Source: QHXQ01 sp963788965
Lineage (GTDB): Bacteria; Acidobacteriota; Blastocatellia; Pyrinomonadales; Pyrinomonadaceae
Direction: 5' to 3'
DNA: 64,000 nucleotides
Assembly: GCA_963788965.1 (NCBI GenBank)
Contig: CAWBIK010000006.1
Span: 744,001-808,000, forward strand
Shown here: piece by piece, positions 34,602 to 43,515 of the stretch
How positions within the stretch are numbered: position 1 is the stretch's first letter
How the letters are laid out: every line of letters begins with the position of its first letter
The notes under the pieces: model-generated
Databases searched by the model: none
Seen by the model: the letters and a program-made list of their open reading frames with translations, nothing else
Told to the model about the DNA's origin: nothing
Made by a program: the position numbers and the translations under genes

Positions 34602-35909
34602 TCAAGCGGTCGTATGCGCGACGTGCGACTGCCGCAAGCGCACGATCTCATCAAGAATCTGCTCGGCCGCCGCGCGCTTCGACATGAGCGGCAACTCAAG
34701 CGGCGTCGCGCGGTCGCGCGCAAGGAGCGTGACGATGTTCGTGTCCGCATCGAAGCCTGCGCCATCGCGTGTGATGTCGTTGGCGACGATAGCATCGAGC
34801 CGCTTGAGTTCAAGTTTTGCCTGCGCGTTGGCGATAAGGTTCTCGCTTTCAGCGGCGAAGCCGATGACGAGCAAGCCGTCGCGGCGCGCCGCGCTGACCG
34901 TGGCGAGTATGTCCGGCGTCGGCTCAAGCTTAAGCGTTAACGCCGAGTCTGATTTTTTGATCTTCTCCGATGCGCGCTGGCTCGGTCGATAATCCGCGAC
35001 GGCCGCCGCGCCAATGAAAATGGTCGTATGCGCAAGTTCCAACAGCACGGCAGCCTGCATGTCTTCGGCTGACAAAGCACGCACGACGCGCACGCTCGCA
35101 GGCACAGGCGCACTCGTGACGCCCGCGACCAGCGTGACCTCTGCGCCGCGCGCGCGCGCCGCTCCGGCCAACGCGAAGCCCATGCGGCCCGACGAGCGGT
35201 TCGATAAAAAACGCACCGGGTCGATCTCCTCGCGCGTCGCGCCAGCCGTGATCAAAACATGCTCGCCAATCAAGTCTTGCGCCTGCGTAACATTCGTCGC
35301 ATCAACAGCCGGAACGTTATTGCCACACGACCGTGCAGCAAGCAGCGCCAGCGCCGCTTCGACGATCTTTTCAGGCGCACTCAAACGACCGGGCCCGATA
35401 GTGCCGCACGCCATCTCGCCCGCGTCCGGTTCGACGATGTGAACGCCGTCGGCGCGCAAGGTCGCAAGGTTGCGCCGTGTTGCCGGGTGCTGCCACATGG
35501 TCGTGTTCATTGCGGGCGCGACGAGGACGGGCGCGGTGCAGGCGAGGTAAGTGGTCGTCAGAAAATCGTCGGCGACACCGTTGGCAAACTTGGCGATGAC
35601 GTTGGCTGTGGCGGGCGCGACGACGAAGAGATCAATCGTCTGCGAGAAAGTTATATGCGCGATTGGATCAGGATTGTCAGGCGCGTAATCGTCCACGACG
35701 ACGTGTGCGCCCGACAAGGCGCGGAACGTGAGCGGCGCGATCATACGCGTGGCATGTTCGGTCATGGCCACGCGCACAGTGCAGCCTGCGCGTTGCAGCC
35801 CGCGCAGGATTTCCGCCGCTTTGTAAGCCGCGATGCCGCCCGTTACGCCGAGCGCCACGCGCCGGCCGGCGTCGGGTCGCAACGACTGCTGATCTGCGTT
35901 GTCCGTCAT
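34602..35909 (-). CDS. coaBC: Bifunctional phosphopantothenoylcysteine decarboxylase/synthase CoaBC
   Basis: ATG 35909 (MTDNADQQSLRPDAGRRVALGVTGGIAAYKAAEI) is the likely start; 435 residues. The CoaC half has the flavin-binding GVTGGIAAYKA, the active His in AHITFSQ, PAMNTTMWQHPAT and MACGTIGPGRLS. The CoaB half has GEHVLITAGATREEIDPVRFLSNRSS (dinucleotide loop) and ends with DANTNIVTLLARDRATPLELP. It makes 4'-phosphopantetheine for coenzyme A from phosphopantothenate and cysteine with CTP. Located directly upstream of the uracil-DNA glycosylase pair, same strand, 61 bases apart. Confidence 0.95.
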   Translation of the reverse strand: MTDNADQQSLRPDAGRRVALGVTGGIAAYKAAEILRGLQRAGCTVRVAMTEHATRMIAPLTFRALSGAHVVVDDYAPDNPDPIAHITFSQTIDLFVVAPATANVIAKFANGVADDFLTTTYLACTAPVLVAPAMNTTMWQHPATRRNLATLRADGVHIVEPDAGEMACGTIGPGRLSAPEKIVEAALALLAARSCGNNVPAVDATNVTQAQDLIGEHVLITAGATREEIDPVRFLSNRSSGRMGFALAGAARARGAEVTLVAGVTSAPVPASVRVVRALSAEDMQAAVLLELAHTTIFIGAAAVADYRPSQRASEKIKKSDSALTLKLEPTPDILATVSAARRDGLLVIGFAAESENLIANAQAKLELKRLDAIVANDITRDGAGFDADTNIVTLLARDRATPLELPLMSKRAAAEQILDEIVRLRQSHVAHTTA

Positions 35910-35950
35910 ACTTGAGTCTCGTGCTGATTGGAAAAACTGTAGCACAAGAG

Positions 35951-36095
35951 GAACAGTAGGCGGTAGGCAGTAGACAGTAGGCAGTTAGGAACAAGCAGGA
36001 TGAAAACGGCCGGTCGAAGTTTCATTCATAATCACGAACCTTAAGTAACCTTGAACAGATCGGTCGTCGTCTTTTTTACTGCCTACGGGCTATTG
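35951..36095. repeat. Family B hairpin (CAGTAGG words), copy 2
   Basis: Left arm iterates CAGTAGGCGGTAGGCAGTAG and CAGTAGGCAGTTAGG; right arm at 36077-36095 is TTACTGCCTACGGGCTATT. Imperfect, with a long interior. It lies in the divergent gap upstream of coaBC. Confidence 0.65.
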
Positions 36096-36207
36096 CTTTT
36101 TGTGCTAAACTTGGCGCGCCGCGAAAGGTATGCCCCCTGTTACAATGAAGTCCGTTGGCCGCGTTGCACGCAGGCGTGCGTTGCGCCGGCCTGTGGGGGA
36201 CTGTGAG

Positions 36208-36795
36208 ATGAAGTTTCGATTCCTCTTACTGCTGTTGTGCTGTTACAGTTTTGGCGCGGCGCACGCCGTGGCCCAACGCGCACACACTGCGCCGGTGAGT
36301 GACAATAAGTTCGGTCCCGTCGTGCGTGCTTACCTCGGTTATCTGCACGCGGAACAAGAGGTCGTGGACGACCGCGCCAGTCGCCACGAGATCAGTTCGG
36401 GTTATTACCGGCGCAACTCGAACCGCATACGGGCGCTGCGCGAGATGGCTGTGCGGATCGCGCAAGAATCGCATAACGATTATCTGCCCGAACTCGAAGC
36501 CGTCGCGGGCGACGAGTTGAACACGCTGTTTGAGACGCCGCCGTCGCCGCAAACATTCCGCGTCGGCACGGTGGTCGATAACACGTTTCGCTATCTCGGC
36601 GCGGTGCGCCAGAGCGAAACGTTTTACGTCTTCGCCCGGCTCGACCCATACGAACAGTCCGAGTTGATGCAACAATCAGGGTCGAAGCCGAGCGCCGACG
36701 CGCAGGCGGCACAACAGGAAGCGCCGAAGGGCGCGACCGCCGCGCCACATAATGCGCCGGCAGCCACACGTCCACGCCGGATCAGCCCGCCCTAA
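36208..36795 (+). CDS. Exported hypothetical protein
   Basis: The start at 36208 is preferred over 36130 because it follows GTGGGGGA and begins a signal peptide (MKFRFLLLLLCCYSFGAAHA, then VAQ). The mature part is about 175 residues: an alpha-helical region (FGPVVRAYLGYLHAEQEVVD, SNRIRALREMAVRIAQESHNDYLPELEAV), a beta-like part (FRVGTVVDNTFRYLGAVRQSETFYVFARLDPYE) and a Pro/Ala-rich tail. No known family. Likely periplasmic. It lies 51 bases before another small gene on the same strand. Confidence 0.75.
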   Translation: MKFRFLLLLLCCYSFGAAHAVAQRAHTAPVSDNKFGPVVRAYLGYLHAEQEVVDDRASRHEISSGYYRRNSNRIRALREMAVRIAQESHNDYLPELEAVAGDELNTLFETPPSPQTFRVGTVVDNTFRYLGAVRQSETFYVFARLDPYEQSELMQQSGSKPSADAQAAQQEAPKGATAAPHNAPAATRPRRISPP

Positions 36796-36846
36796 AATGA
36801 CGCGGGTGCTGCTAACTTTGAACGTGCTCGTCGCGTTTCAGCCGTA

Positions 36847-37203
36847 ATGGATCAGCCGACACTCTTTCAACCGCGCACAGGCGACAACGCCGTCACGCAC
36901 GAACGGCTCATACTCTACGCGCTCGGCGAATTTCAAGCGCGCGGTAAGGCGCTCGTCGAACGCGATCTGCCGCTGGATCGTTTGCGCGGGGCGCTCAGAC
37001 GCGCCTCTGAAACGTTGGGCGTCGCGGAGTTGAGCGACGAAGAGGCCGCGGCCGGCTTCGATGCGCTCGGCGCACAAGTGCGGCGTGTGCCGCCGTTCGT
37101 CGCCAAGCATCCGTACCGCGTTACCGTCCCGCCCCCCGTCGCCGCGCGCGCGCGCGAAGTCTACGAACAACAGCAAGCACAGCAGTCGGACGAAGCGGGC
37201 TAA
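36847..37203 (+). CDS. Small hypothetical protein
   Basis: 118 residues, not recognised. It begins MDQPTLFQPRTGDNAVTHER and has helical stretches (LILYALGEFQARGKALVE, LDRLRGALRRASETLGVAEL) then VPPFVAKHPYRVTVPPPVAARAREVYEQQQ. There is no signal peptide or membrane helix, so it is probably cytoplasmic. Codon usage looks like that of its neighbours. It may be cotranscribed with the exported protein gene upstream. Function unknown. Confidence 0.68.
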   Translation: MDQPTLFQPRTGDNAVTHERLILYALGEFQARGKALVERDLPLDRLRGALRRASETLGVAELSDEEAAAGFDALGAQVRRVPPFVAKHPYRVTVPPPVAARAREVYEQQQAQQSDEAG

Positions 37204-37250
37204 AGGGTCGAGTCAAATAGCACCGATGTGAGCCAGATCGCTTGCGTTCG

Positions 37251-37280
37251 TTGCGTCCGCGCGAAACGATCTGCTACGAT
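37251..37280 (+). promoter_or_regulatory. Candidate sigma-70 promoter of the asparaginase gene
   Basis: TTGCGT (37251-37256), 18-base spacer, TACGAT (37275-37280) with TG of an extended -10 at 37272. It is about 78 bases before the ATG at 37359. Sequence match only. Confidence 0.4.
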
Positions 37281-37358
37281 GCGCGCCAGTTTTCAACCGA
37301 CCATTCGCACGACAGTTAACACAGTTTCCGGCCGCGTGCTTTTAAGAGGTGTCAGACC

Positions 37359-38582
37359 ATGAACACGAACGAAAGCCGGCGTAAATTTCTCGGCACAGCC
37401 GCCGCAGGACTTGGTGCGGCCGCGCTCACATCGCAACTCAACGTTGACGCGCAAGCCGGCGCGCCACAGCCTGCGCGCAACGGCGCAGCTACTTTGCGCG
37501 CCACGCCGCCGCTGTCCATCGCCAGTGCGAACGGCGTCGCGGCCGTCGCACGCGCCGTCTCGGTCATGCGACGCGGCGGCGACACGCTCGACGCCGTTAT
37601 CGAAGGCGTCAACATCGTCGAACTCGATCCGAAAGATAACTCGGTCGGCTACGGCGGCTTGCCGAACGAGCAGGGCGACGTGGAACTCGACGCGAGCGTG
37701 ATGCATGGGCCGACGCGGCGGGCCGGTGCGGTCGCGTCTCTGCGCGGCATGCGTATGCCCTCAAAGGTCGCACGCGCGGTCATGGAGCATACGGATCACA
37801 TCCTGATTGTCGGGCAAGGCGCGCGTGCGTTTGCGACCGCGATGGGGTTTGAGGACGTTGACCTGCTGACGGAAGAGTCGCGCGTCGCTTGGATGCGCTG
37901 GAAAGAGACGCTATCGAACGTGGACAAGTGGGGGCCGAGTCCTTATGTGCCCGCGCCCGCCTCGCCCGCGGGCGAGAGCCGTCTCAGAGCCGAGCGCGCC
38001 CGGCCGAGCTACAATCTCGCCGACACTTACGCGGGCGGCGACCCGGCGAAGCGCGACGCGCTGCTCGCGTGGGCCGACGAAGTTGCCTTGCGCCCGCCGA
38101 CCGGCACGATCAACTGTCTCGCGCTCGACCGTAATTTCGACATCAGCGGCGTGACGACCACAAGCGGGCTGGCGTGGAAAATTCCGGGGCGCGTCGGCGA
38201 TTCGCCGCTCATCGGCTGTGGTCTATACGTGGACAACGACACGGGCGCGGCCGGATCGACCGGCCGGGGCGAAGAGGTCATCTATATCAACGGTGCGCGC
38301 TCGGTCGTCGAATTCATGCGCCGTGGCGCGTCGCCCGAACAGGCGTGCTTGGACGCCCTCAAACTGATCGCCGCGCGTTACGGCAACGACCAGAACAAGT
38401 TGAAGGACATAGATGTCAACTTCTACGCGCTGAACAAGCGCGGCGAGTACGCGGGCGCGGCCATTTGGAGCCACACGGTCAGCAGCCGGGGCGAGCGTCG
38501 CCGCCGGCAATTCGCCGTCGCCGAAGGGCCGGGCGCAGGTCGGCTGGCCGAAAGTGCTTACCTGTTTGAGCGCCGCGCGTAA
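37359..38582 (+). CDS. Tat-exported N4-(beta-N-acetylglucosaminyl)-L-asparaginase-like Ntn hydrolase
   Basis: 407 residues. A twin-arginine signal is at the N-terminus (ESRRKFLGTAAAGLGAAAL). The alpha chain has GGDTLDAVIEGVNIVELDPKDNSVGYGGLPNEQG and MHGPTRRAGAVASLRGM. The probable autocleavage site is before Thr about 250 in PTGTINCLALD, which would become the nucleophile. The beta chain has TTTSGLAWKIPGRVGDSPLIGCGLY. Glycosylasparaginases cut the GlcNAc-Asn link or hydrolyse asparagine and isoaspartyl peptides. Export suggests use of extracellular glycopeptides or turnover of envelope proteins. Confidence 0.9.
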   Translation: MNTNESRRKFLGTAAAGLGAAALTSQLNVDAQAGAPQPARNGAATLRATPPLSIASANGVAAVARAVSVMRRGGDTLDAVIEGVNIVELDPKDNSVGYGGLPNEQGDVELDASVMHGPTRRAGAVASLRGMRMPSKVARAVMEHTDHILIVGQGARAFATAMGFEDVDLLTEESRVAWMRWKETLSNVDKWGPSPYVPAPASPAGESRLRAERARPSYNLADTYAGGDPAKRDALLAWADEVALRPPTGTINCLALDRNFDISGVTTTSGLAWKIPGRVGDSPLIGCGLYVDNDTGAAGSTGRGEEVIYINGARSVVEFMRRGASPEQACLDALKLIAARYGNDQNKLKDIDVNFYALNKRGEYAGAAIWSHTVSSRGERRRRQFAVAEGPGAGRLAESAYLFERRA

Positions 38583-38665
38583 AGATGTGTTAGATTGTTG
38601 GCCGCGCTTGGTGTTAGCCGGCCGGCATGAGGCCGGAAAAAGGGCGTATTTTACGCAAAAGTTTA

Positions 38666-38694
38666 TTGACACGAAACAGCTATTCGTGTAAAAA
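38666..38694 (+). promoter_or_regulatory. Candidate sigma-70 promoter of the FecR-like gene
   Basis: Consensus -35 TTGACA (38666-38671), 17-base spacer and TAAAAG (38689-38694). It lies in an AT-rich stretch about 180 bases before the ATG at 38875, leaving a long leader in which no riboswitch was recognised. Confidence 0.5.
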
Positions 38695-38874
38695 GGCTTG
38701 GTCAAAGCAAGCCCATAGAGGCTCGCCGACCTGCTTTTTTAGAAAACTTGCAAGGGCGCATCCAACGTTTGAGGCGGGTTAAGCGAGAACAATCTTGAAT
38801 CCGTCTCCGATCATGTCTACGGGAGACTCAAGGCGCGCTCTCTACAAAACTGGTTCAGCCTACGGGAGGAGAAA

Positions 38875-39591
38875 ATGATCAGTAGAACTTTGAGCCGGAC
38901 GGCCGTCACGCTCAGCCTGACCGTCGCCATCTTGTGCGTGTACTCGATGGTGGCGCTGGCAGCGCCGGGACAGCAGGGGCCGTCGGGGCAGTTGTCGGTT
39001 GTCGGCGAAGTCGCCGTCAACGGCACGAATGCGATCTCGGGTGCGACCGTCTTCAGCGATAGCACTGTCACGACCGCGAAGAATTCCAGCGCCGTCGTCA
39101 GCCTCGGTAAACTCGGCCGTGTCGAAATACTGCCGAACTCTAGCGTTAAGCTCAGCTTCACCGACAACGGCGTCAATGCGATGCTCGATTCGGGTCGCGT
39201 GCGTCTCGCAACTTCGACCGGCGTAGCTGCCACGGTCACAACCCATGACGGTTCGGCCGTGGCCGACAACGGCCAGCCGAACGTCTTCACGGTTGACGTT
39301 GAATGTGGCAACACGCAGGTGGCCACGCAAACCGGGCGCGTCGAGTTGCGCGCGGGCAATGCCGTGCAACAGGTTGCGGCTGGCTCAAACGCCTCGGCTG
39401 GTACGGCTCAGCCCGGCTCACGCTGCACGCGTCTGACGCGCGAACCTACGTTCGGCGCTTTGAGCGGCGGCGCGCTGGCAGCCCTGCTGTTGGCGGCGGG
39501 CGGCGCAATCGCGGCGGCCATTATCGCGGCGTCGCAGGACAACGACATCAACGTCGGCGGCACAGCACCGATCTTCAGCCCGAGCCGTTAA
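38875..39591 (+). CDS. Exported FecR-domain-like protein with C-terminal membrane helix
   Basis: 238 residues starting after GGGAGGAG. Signal peptide at residues 8-30 (TAVTLSLTVAILCVYSMVALA). Residues about 40-175 look like a FecR-type beta domain: GEVAVNGTNAISGATVFSDS, AVVSLGKLGRVEILPNSSVKL, LDSGRVRLATSTGVAATV, TVDVECGNTQVATQTGRVEL. A glycine/alanine helix follows (LSGGALAALLLAAGGAIAAAI, about 198-218), then a short tail. There is no partner sigma or receptor gene next to it, so a classic FecR signalling role is unlikely. It is followed by a strong terminator. Confidence 0.8.
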   Translation: MISRTLSRTAVTLSLTVAILCVYSMVALAAPGQQGPSGQLSVVGEVAVNGTNAISGATVFSDSTVTTAKNSSAVVSLGKLGRVEILPNSSVKLSFTDNGVNAMLDSGRVRLATSTGVAATVTTHDGSAVADNGQPNVFTVDVECGNTQVATQTGRVELRAGNAVQQVAAGSNASAGTAQPGSRCTRLTREPTFGALSGGALAALLLAAGGAIAAAIIAASQDNDINVGGTAPIFSPSR

Positions 39592-39665
39592 AGGCCACGG
39601 GTTAGCGTTAGGTTGGTTCATTTCGCCACCCGTGCGGGCTGCTCGGCGCACGGCAGTCGAATAGC

Positions 39666-39711
39666 TTTGCGGGTCACGCGGGGCACGTCCCGCGTGACCC
39701 GCAAATTTTTG
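39666..39711 (+). terminator. Rho-independent terminator after the FecR-like gene
   Basis: Perfect 17-bp stem, TTTGCGGGTCACGCGGG (39666-39682) with its complement at 39689-39705, 6-base loop, then TTTTTG. Confidence 0.93.
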
Positions 39712-39753
39712 TCCAGTGGACATCGGCGGCAGGGAAGGTTCAGCCTTTAGCTC

Positions 39754-41052
39754 ATGCACATTGCGGTTATTGGGGCGGGTTATGTGGGGTTAGTGACGGG
39801 CGCGTGCTTCGCCGAGTTCGGCGTGCATGTAACCTGCGTGGACGTAGACGCCGATAAGATCGAGCGCCTCAAACAAGGTCAGATTCCGATCTACGAGCCG
39901 GGCCTCGAACAACTCGTCACGAAGAACACGCAAGCGGGCCGGCTGCATTTCACCACCGACCTCAGTACGGCCGTCGAGCAGGCGCTCGTTATCTTACTCG
40001 CCGTCGGCACGCCCCCAAACGCGGACGGTTCGGCCGATCTCAGCTATTTGGAAGAAGCAGCGCGCCAGACCGCCCGTGCGATGAACGGCTACAAGGTGCT
40101 CGTGACGAAATCGACCGTGCCCGTCGGCACGGGCGAGCACGTCCGCCGGCTCGTCAAAGAGCACCAGCCCAAACCCTTCAACTTCGCCATCGTGTCGAAC
40201 CCGGAATTTTTGCGCGAGGGCGCGGCCATAGACGATTTCATGCGCCCTGACCGCGTCGTCATCGGCAGCAACGACGAAGAGGCAACCGCCATCATGCGCG
40301 ACCTCTACCGGCCGCTCTACCTGATCGAGACACCATTCGTCATCACCACGGTCGAGACGGCCGAGTTGATCAAGTACGCGGCGAACGCTTTCCTTGCTAC
40401 AAAGATTTCATTCATCAACGAGATCGCAAACCTGTGCGACAGCGTCGGCGCGGACGTACACGACGTAGCCCGTGCCATCGGCATGGACAATCGCATCGGG
40501 CGCAAGTTCCTGCACGCGGGGCCGGGCTTCGGTGGTTCGTGCTTCCCGAAAGATACGCGGGCACTCGTCCAGCTTGCGCGCGCGCACGGGACGGAGTCGT
40601 TGATCGTCAGCGCCGTGGTTGAAGTCAACGAACGGCAGCGCCGTTTGATGATCGAGAAGATCGAGCGGCTCTTGGGCAACCTGCGGGGCAAAGAGATCGC
40701 GGTGTTAGGCCTCGCCTTCAAGCCTGAGACGGACGATATGCGCGAGGCCCCGGCAGTGGACATCGTCCGCGCGCTCTTGGAGCGCGGCGCGCGTGTGCGG
40801 GCCTATGATCCGGTTGCGATAGACGCCGCACGCAAAGTGTTGCCCGATATCACATACGCCGCGGACGAATACGCGGCCGTCGAAGGCGCGGACGCGCTCG
40901 TCTTCGTCACCGAGTGGAATCAGTTTCGCGCGCTCGACATGGAGCGCATACGCAGGCTGCTGCGCCAGCCGAAGATCGCCGACCTGCGCAACATCTACGA
41001 ACCCGAAGCCATGCGCGCGCTCGGCTTTGATTACGTCGGCGTCGGCAGATGA
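39754..41052 (+). CDS. ugd: UDP-glucose 6-dehydrogenase
   Basis: 432 residues. Rossmann motif IAVIGAGYVGLVTGACFAEFG at the N-terminus, YEPGLEQLV, STVPVGTGE, SNPEFLREGAAIDDFMRPDRVVIG, and the catalytic cysteine (about residue 262) in FGGSCFPKDTRALV. The C-terminal domain has LGLAFKPETDDMREAPAVDIV and FVTEWNQFR. It oxidises UDP-glucose to UDP-glucuronate with two NAD+ for exopolysaccharide or envelope glycans. The downstream gene is a sugar-nucleotide epimerase, making a UDP-glucuronate/galacturonate supply pair likely. Confidence 0.95.
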   Translation: MHIAVIGAGYVGLVTGACFAEFGVHVTCVDVDADKIERLKQGQIPIYEPGLEQLVTKNTQAGRLHFTTDLSTAVEQALVILLAVGTPPNADGSADLSYLEEAARQTARAMNGYKVLVTKSTVPVGTGEHVRRLVKEHQPKPFNFAIVSNPEFLREGAAIDDFMRPDRVVIGSNDEEATAIMRDLYRPLYLIETPFVITTVETAELIKYAANAFLATKISFINEIANLCDSVGADVHDVARAIGMDNRIGRKFLHAGPGFGGSCFPKDTRALVQLARAHGTESLIVSAVVEVNERQRRLMIEKIERLLGNLRGKEIAVLGLAFKPETDDMREAPAVDIVRALLERGARVRAYDPVAIDAARKVLPDITYAADEYAAVEGADALVFVTEWNQFRALDMERIRRLLRQPKIADLRNIYEPEAMRALGFDYVGVGR

Positions 41053-41063
41053 AAAAAGCAGTC

Positions 41064-41138
41064 ACGAAGAAGCTGTCAGCAATCATCGATCAGTTAAAGA
41101 CGAAAAGCTGATTGCTGATTACTGATCGCTGCTTCGTC
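41064..41138. repeat. Hairpin with iterated CTGATTG/CAGCAAT words
   Basis: Imperfect inverted repeat between ugd and the epimerase gene: AAGAAGCTGTCAGCAATCATC...GATCAG at left, CTGATTGCTGATTACTGATCGCTGCTTCGT at right (two blocks). It ends 17 bases before the ATG. Confidence 0.6.
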
Positions 41139-41154
41139 ACTTGGCACTGTTCTT

Positions 41155-42111
41155 ATGTCCCTTACAGGCATCGCATTGGTCACGGGCGGCGCGGGCTTTA
41201 TCGGCTCGCACATCGCGGCGACGCTGGCTGCACGCGGGGCACGCGTGCGCGTGCTCGATGATCTTTCGACCGGGCATCGTGAGAACATCGAAGAGATCGG
41301 TGGCGACATAGATTTCATCCACGCCAGCTTGAACGACGAAGCGGCGCTCAAACGCGCGCTCGAAGGCGTCGAGCTTGTGTTTCACGAGGCGGCGATCCCA
41401 AGCGTGCCGCGCTCGGTTGAACGCCCGCGCGAGACGCACGAAGCTTGTGTTGACGCAACCTTTTCGCTGCTTTTAGCGGCTAAAGAAAATGGCGTGCGGC
41501 GCTTTGTATACGCGGCGTCTTCTTCGGCCTACGGCGATCAGGAAACGCTACCTAAGGTCGAGACGATGCCGCCCGATCCGCTCAGCCCTTACGCCGTCGC
41601 CAAACTCGTCGGCGAATACTACTGTCAGGTGTTCGCGCGCGTCTACGGCTTCGAGACGGTTGCGCTGCGTTACTTCAACGTCTTCGGTCCGCGCCAAGAC
41701 CCAAGCTCGCAATATTCCGGCGTCATCTCGCGCTTCATCAGTGCGCTCATGCGCGCCGAACCGCCTGTCATCTTTGGCGACGGCGAGCAGTCGCGCGATT
41801 TTACTTACGTCCAGAACGCGGTCGAAGCGAACCTGCGCGCCGCCGAAACCACACGCGGCGTCGGCCAAGTCATCAACGTCGCCAACGGTGAACGCATCAC
41901 CCTCAACCAACTGCTTGAAACGTTGAAACAACTGACGGGCCACACCGACGCGCAGGCGCACTACGAACCCGCGCGCATCGGCGACGTGCGCCACAGCCTC
42001 GCAGACATCACGCGTGCGCGCGAGTTGTTAGGCTACGAGCCGCAGGTCGGACTGGAAGAAGGCTTGCGCAAGACGATTGAGTGGTGGCAGGGCAGTCGCT
42101 TCGCCGGTTAA
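41155..42111 (+). CDS. NAD-dependent sugar-nucleotide epimerase (GalE-like)
   Basis: 318 residues, extended SDR family. NAD-binding GGAGFIGSHIA (11-21) and DDLSTGHRENI, the YAASSSAYGD catalytic Ser/Thr region and Tyr146-AVA-Lys150. LRYFNVFGPRQDPSSQYSGVISRFISAL, IFGDGEQSRDFTYVQNAVEA and RIGDVRHSLADITRARELLGY are typical of UDP-GlcNAc/UDP-glucuronate 4-epimerases and related dehydratases. The exact substrate is uncertain; position after ugd favours UDP-glucuronate 4-epimerase. A family A hairpin follows its stop. Confidence 0.88.
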   Translation: MSLTGIALVTGGAGFIGSHIAATLAARGARVRVLDDLSTGHRENIEEIGGDIDFIHASLNDEAALKRALEGVELVFHEAAIPSVPRSVERPRETHEACVDATFSLLLAAKENGVRRFVYAASSSAYGDQETLPKVETMPPDPLSPYAVAKLVGEYYCQVFARVYGFETVALRYFNVFGPRQDPSSQYSGVISRFISALMRAEPPVIFGDGEQSRDFTYVQNAVEANLRAAETTRGVGQVINVANGERITLNQLLETLKQLTGHTDAQAHYEPARIGDVRHSLADITRARELLGYEPQVGLEEGLRKTIEWWQGSRFAG

Positions 42112-42116
42112 AATTC

Positions 42117-42180
42117 ACCACAAAGACACGAAGACACGAAGACACAAAACTAATCCTTTGTGTCTTCGTGTCTTTGTGGT
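42117..42180. repeat. Family A hairpin repeat, copy 4
   Basis: Perfect 21-bp arms (42117-42137 and 42160-42180) with ACCACAAAGACACGAAG; the 8-base word GACACGAA is iterated once more in the left arm. It lies between convergent epimerase and mtnA genes and is a good bidirectional terminator candidate. Confidence 0.9.
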
Positions 42181-42204
42181 TTTACCGGGCCTTACGCTTA
42201 CGAA

Positions 42205-43251
42205 TCAACTCTCGAACAATTTCTTTAAGCTGTCCGTGTAGGGCGGGCGGGCGACGCCTTTGTCGGTGATGATGGCGGTGATGAACTCGTTGGGCGTCAC
42301 GTCGAAGGCGGGGTTCTGCACTTGGATGCCTGCGGGCGCGAGTTGCTGTTCGCGGACGTGTGTGACCTCGCTGGCATCGCGCTGTTCAATCGGAATTTTC
42401 TGGCCGTCGGGGAGCGACAGATCGACGGTCGAGAGCGGCGCGGCGACGTAGAAGGGGATGTTATGTTGGCGCGCTACGACCGCGACCATGTACGTCCCGA
42501 TCTTGTTCGCCGTGTCGCCGTTGGCCGCAATGCGATCCGCACCGACCACAACCGCGTCCACTTGACCTTGCTTCATCACATGCCCGGCCATGTTGTCCGT
42601 GATAAGCGTAACGGGGATGTTGTCGTGCGCTAGTTCCCACGCCGTCAGCCGCGCGCCTTGTAGGAAGGGGCGCGTCTCGTCGGCGATGACGGCGATGCGC
42701 TTGCCCATGTCGCGCGCACCGCGCACGACGCCAAGCGCCGTGCCGTAGTCGCCTGCGGTGGCGAGTGCGCCCGCGTTGCAGTGCGTCAAGATGGTTGCGC
42801 CGTCCGCCAGCAGTTCGCCGCCGAAACGACCTAGAGCACGATTGGCCGCGAGGTCTTCGGCGCAGATGGCCTGCGCTTCGGCGACCATGCGTTGCTTGAT
42901 CACGTCGGCGTCTGAAGTCTCGGCCGCGGCGCGTTGAAACGTCGCGCGCATCCGCTCGATGGCCCAGAAGAGGTTGACGGCGGTAGGGCGCGTGCGGCTC
43001 ATCACGTCGCACATATAATCGAAGTCTGTTTGTAGATCGACGGCGGTTGTGGCCACAGCCTGTTGCAGACCGACGGCCAGACCCATGGCGGCGGCGACGC
43101 CGATGGCCGGTGCGCCGCGCACGACCATCTGCTTGATCGCTTCGGCGACCTCTTCGCACGCACGAAAGGTTAAATATTTTTCCTCAGTCGGCAGCAGCCG
43201 CTGATCGATCATCCGCACGCCTTCCGCCGTCCACTCGACAGTCTTAATCAT
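42205..43251 (-). CDS. mtnA: Methylthioribose-1-phosphate isomerase
   Basis: The start ATG 43251 (MIKTVEWTAEGVRMIDQRLLP) follows GAGGAAG and gives 348 residues, normal for the family. Signatures: MVVRGAPAIGVAAAMGLAVG, LTHCNAGALATAGDYGTALG with the catalytic cysteine, ETRPFLQGARLTAWELAHDNI, and VVVGADRIAANGDTANKIGTY with the catalytic aspartate. It converts methylthioribose-1-phosphate to the ribulose form in methionine salvage. No other salvage gene is seen nearby. It is related to eIF2B, but the residues fit MtnA. Confidence 0.95.
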   Translation of the reverse strand: MIKTVEWTAEGVRMIDQRLLPTEEKYLTFRACEEVAEAIKQMVVRGAPAIGVAAAMGLAVGLQQAVATTAVDLQTDFDYMCDVMSRTRPTAVNLFWAIERMRATFQRAAAETSDADVIKQRMVAEAQAICAEDLAANRALGRFGGELLADGATILTHCNAGALATAGDYGTALGVVRGARDMGKRIAVIADETRPFLQGARLTAWELAHDNIPVTLITDNMAGHVMKQGQVDAVVVGADRIAANGDTANKIGTYMVAVVARQHNIPFYVAAPLSTVDLSLPDGQKIPIEQRDASEVTHVREQQLAPAGIQVQNPAFDVTPNEFITAIITDKGVARPPYTDSLKKLFES

Positions 43252-43515
43252 ATTGAAGCCAACTTCCTCGAACCTTGATACGGAAAAGATAAGGGCGCGC
43301 CCGTGAAGGATGACACGTAATGCGGCCGCACGGCATCTTACTCGACCCACTGTGAGGCGGCAAACGCGTGCTCATAAGACTGAGTTGTTAGCGTGCGAGT
43401 AAAAGCTGAAAGTTTAAGCTCAGATCGCAACGCTGCGACTGAAAGGAAAGGCGAGTGCCCGCGTTGACTGCGAACACCCGCCTGTGTGCTTGTGCAGAGT
43501 CTTCGTGCCCGAAGC

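Noticed and set aside
34541..34927. N-terminal extension of the Fe-S uracil-DNA glycosylase upstream of ATG 34540
   Set aside because: This part overlaps the end of coaBC in another frame and is Ser/Arg-rich nonsense; the ATG at 34540 begins a sensible protein.
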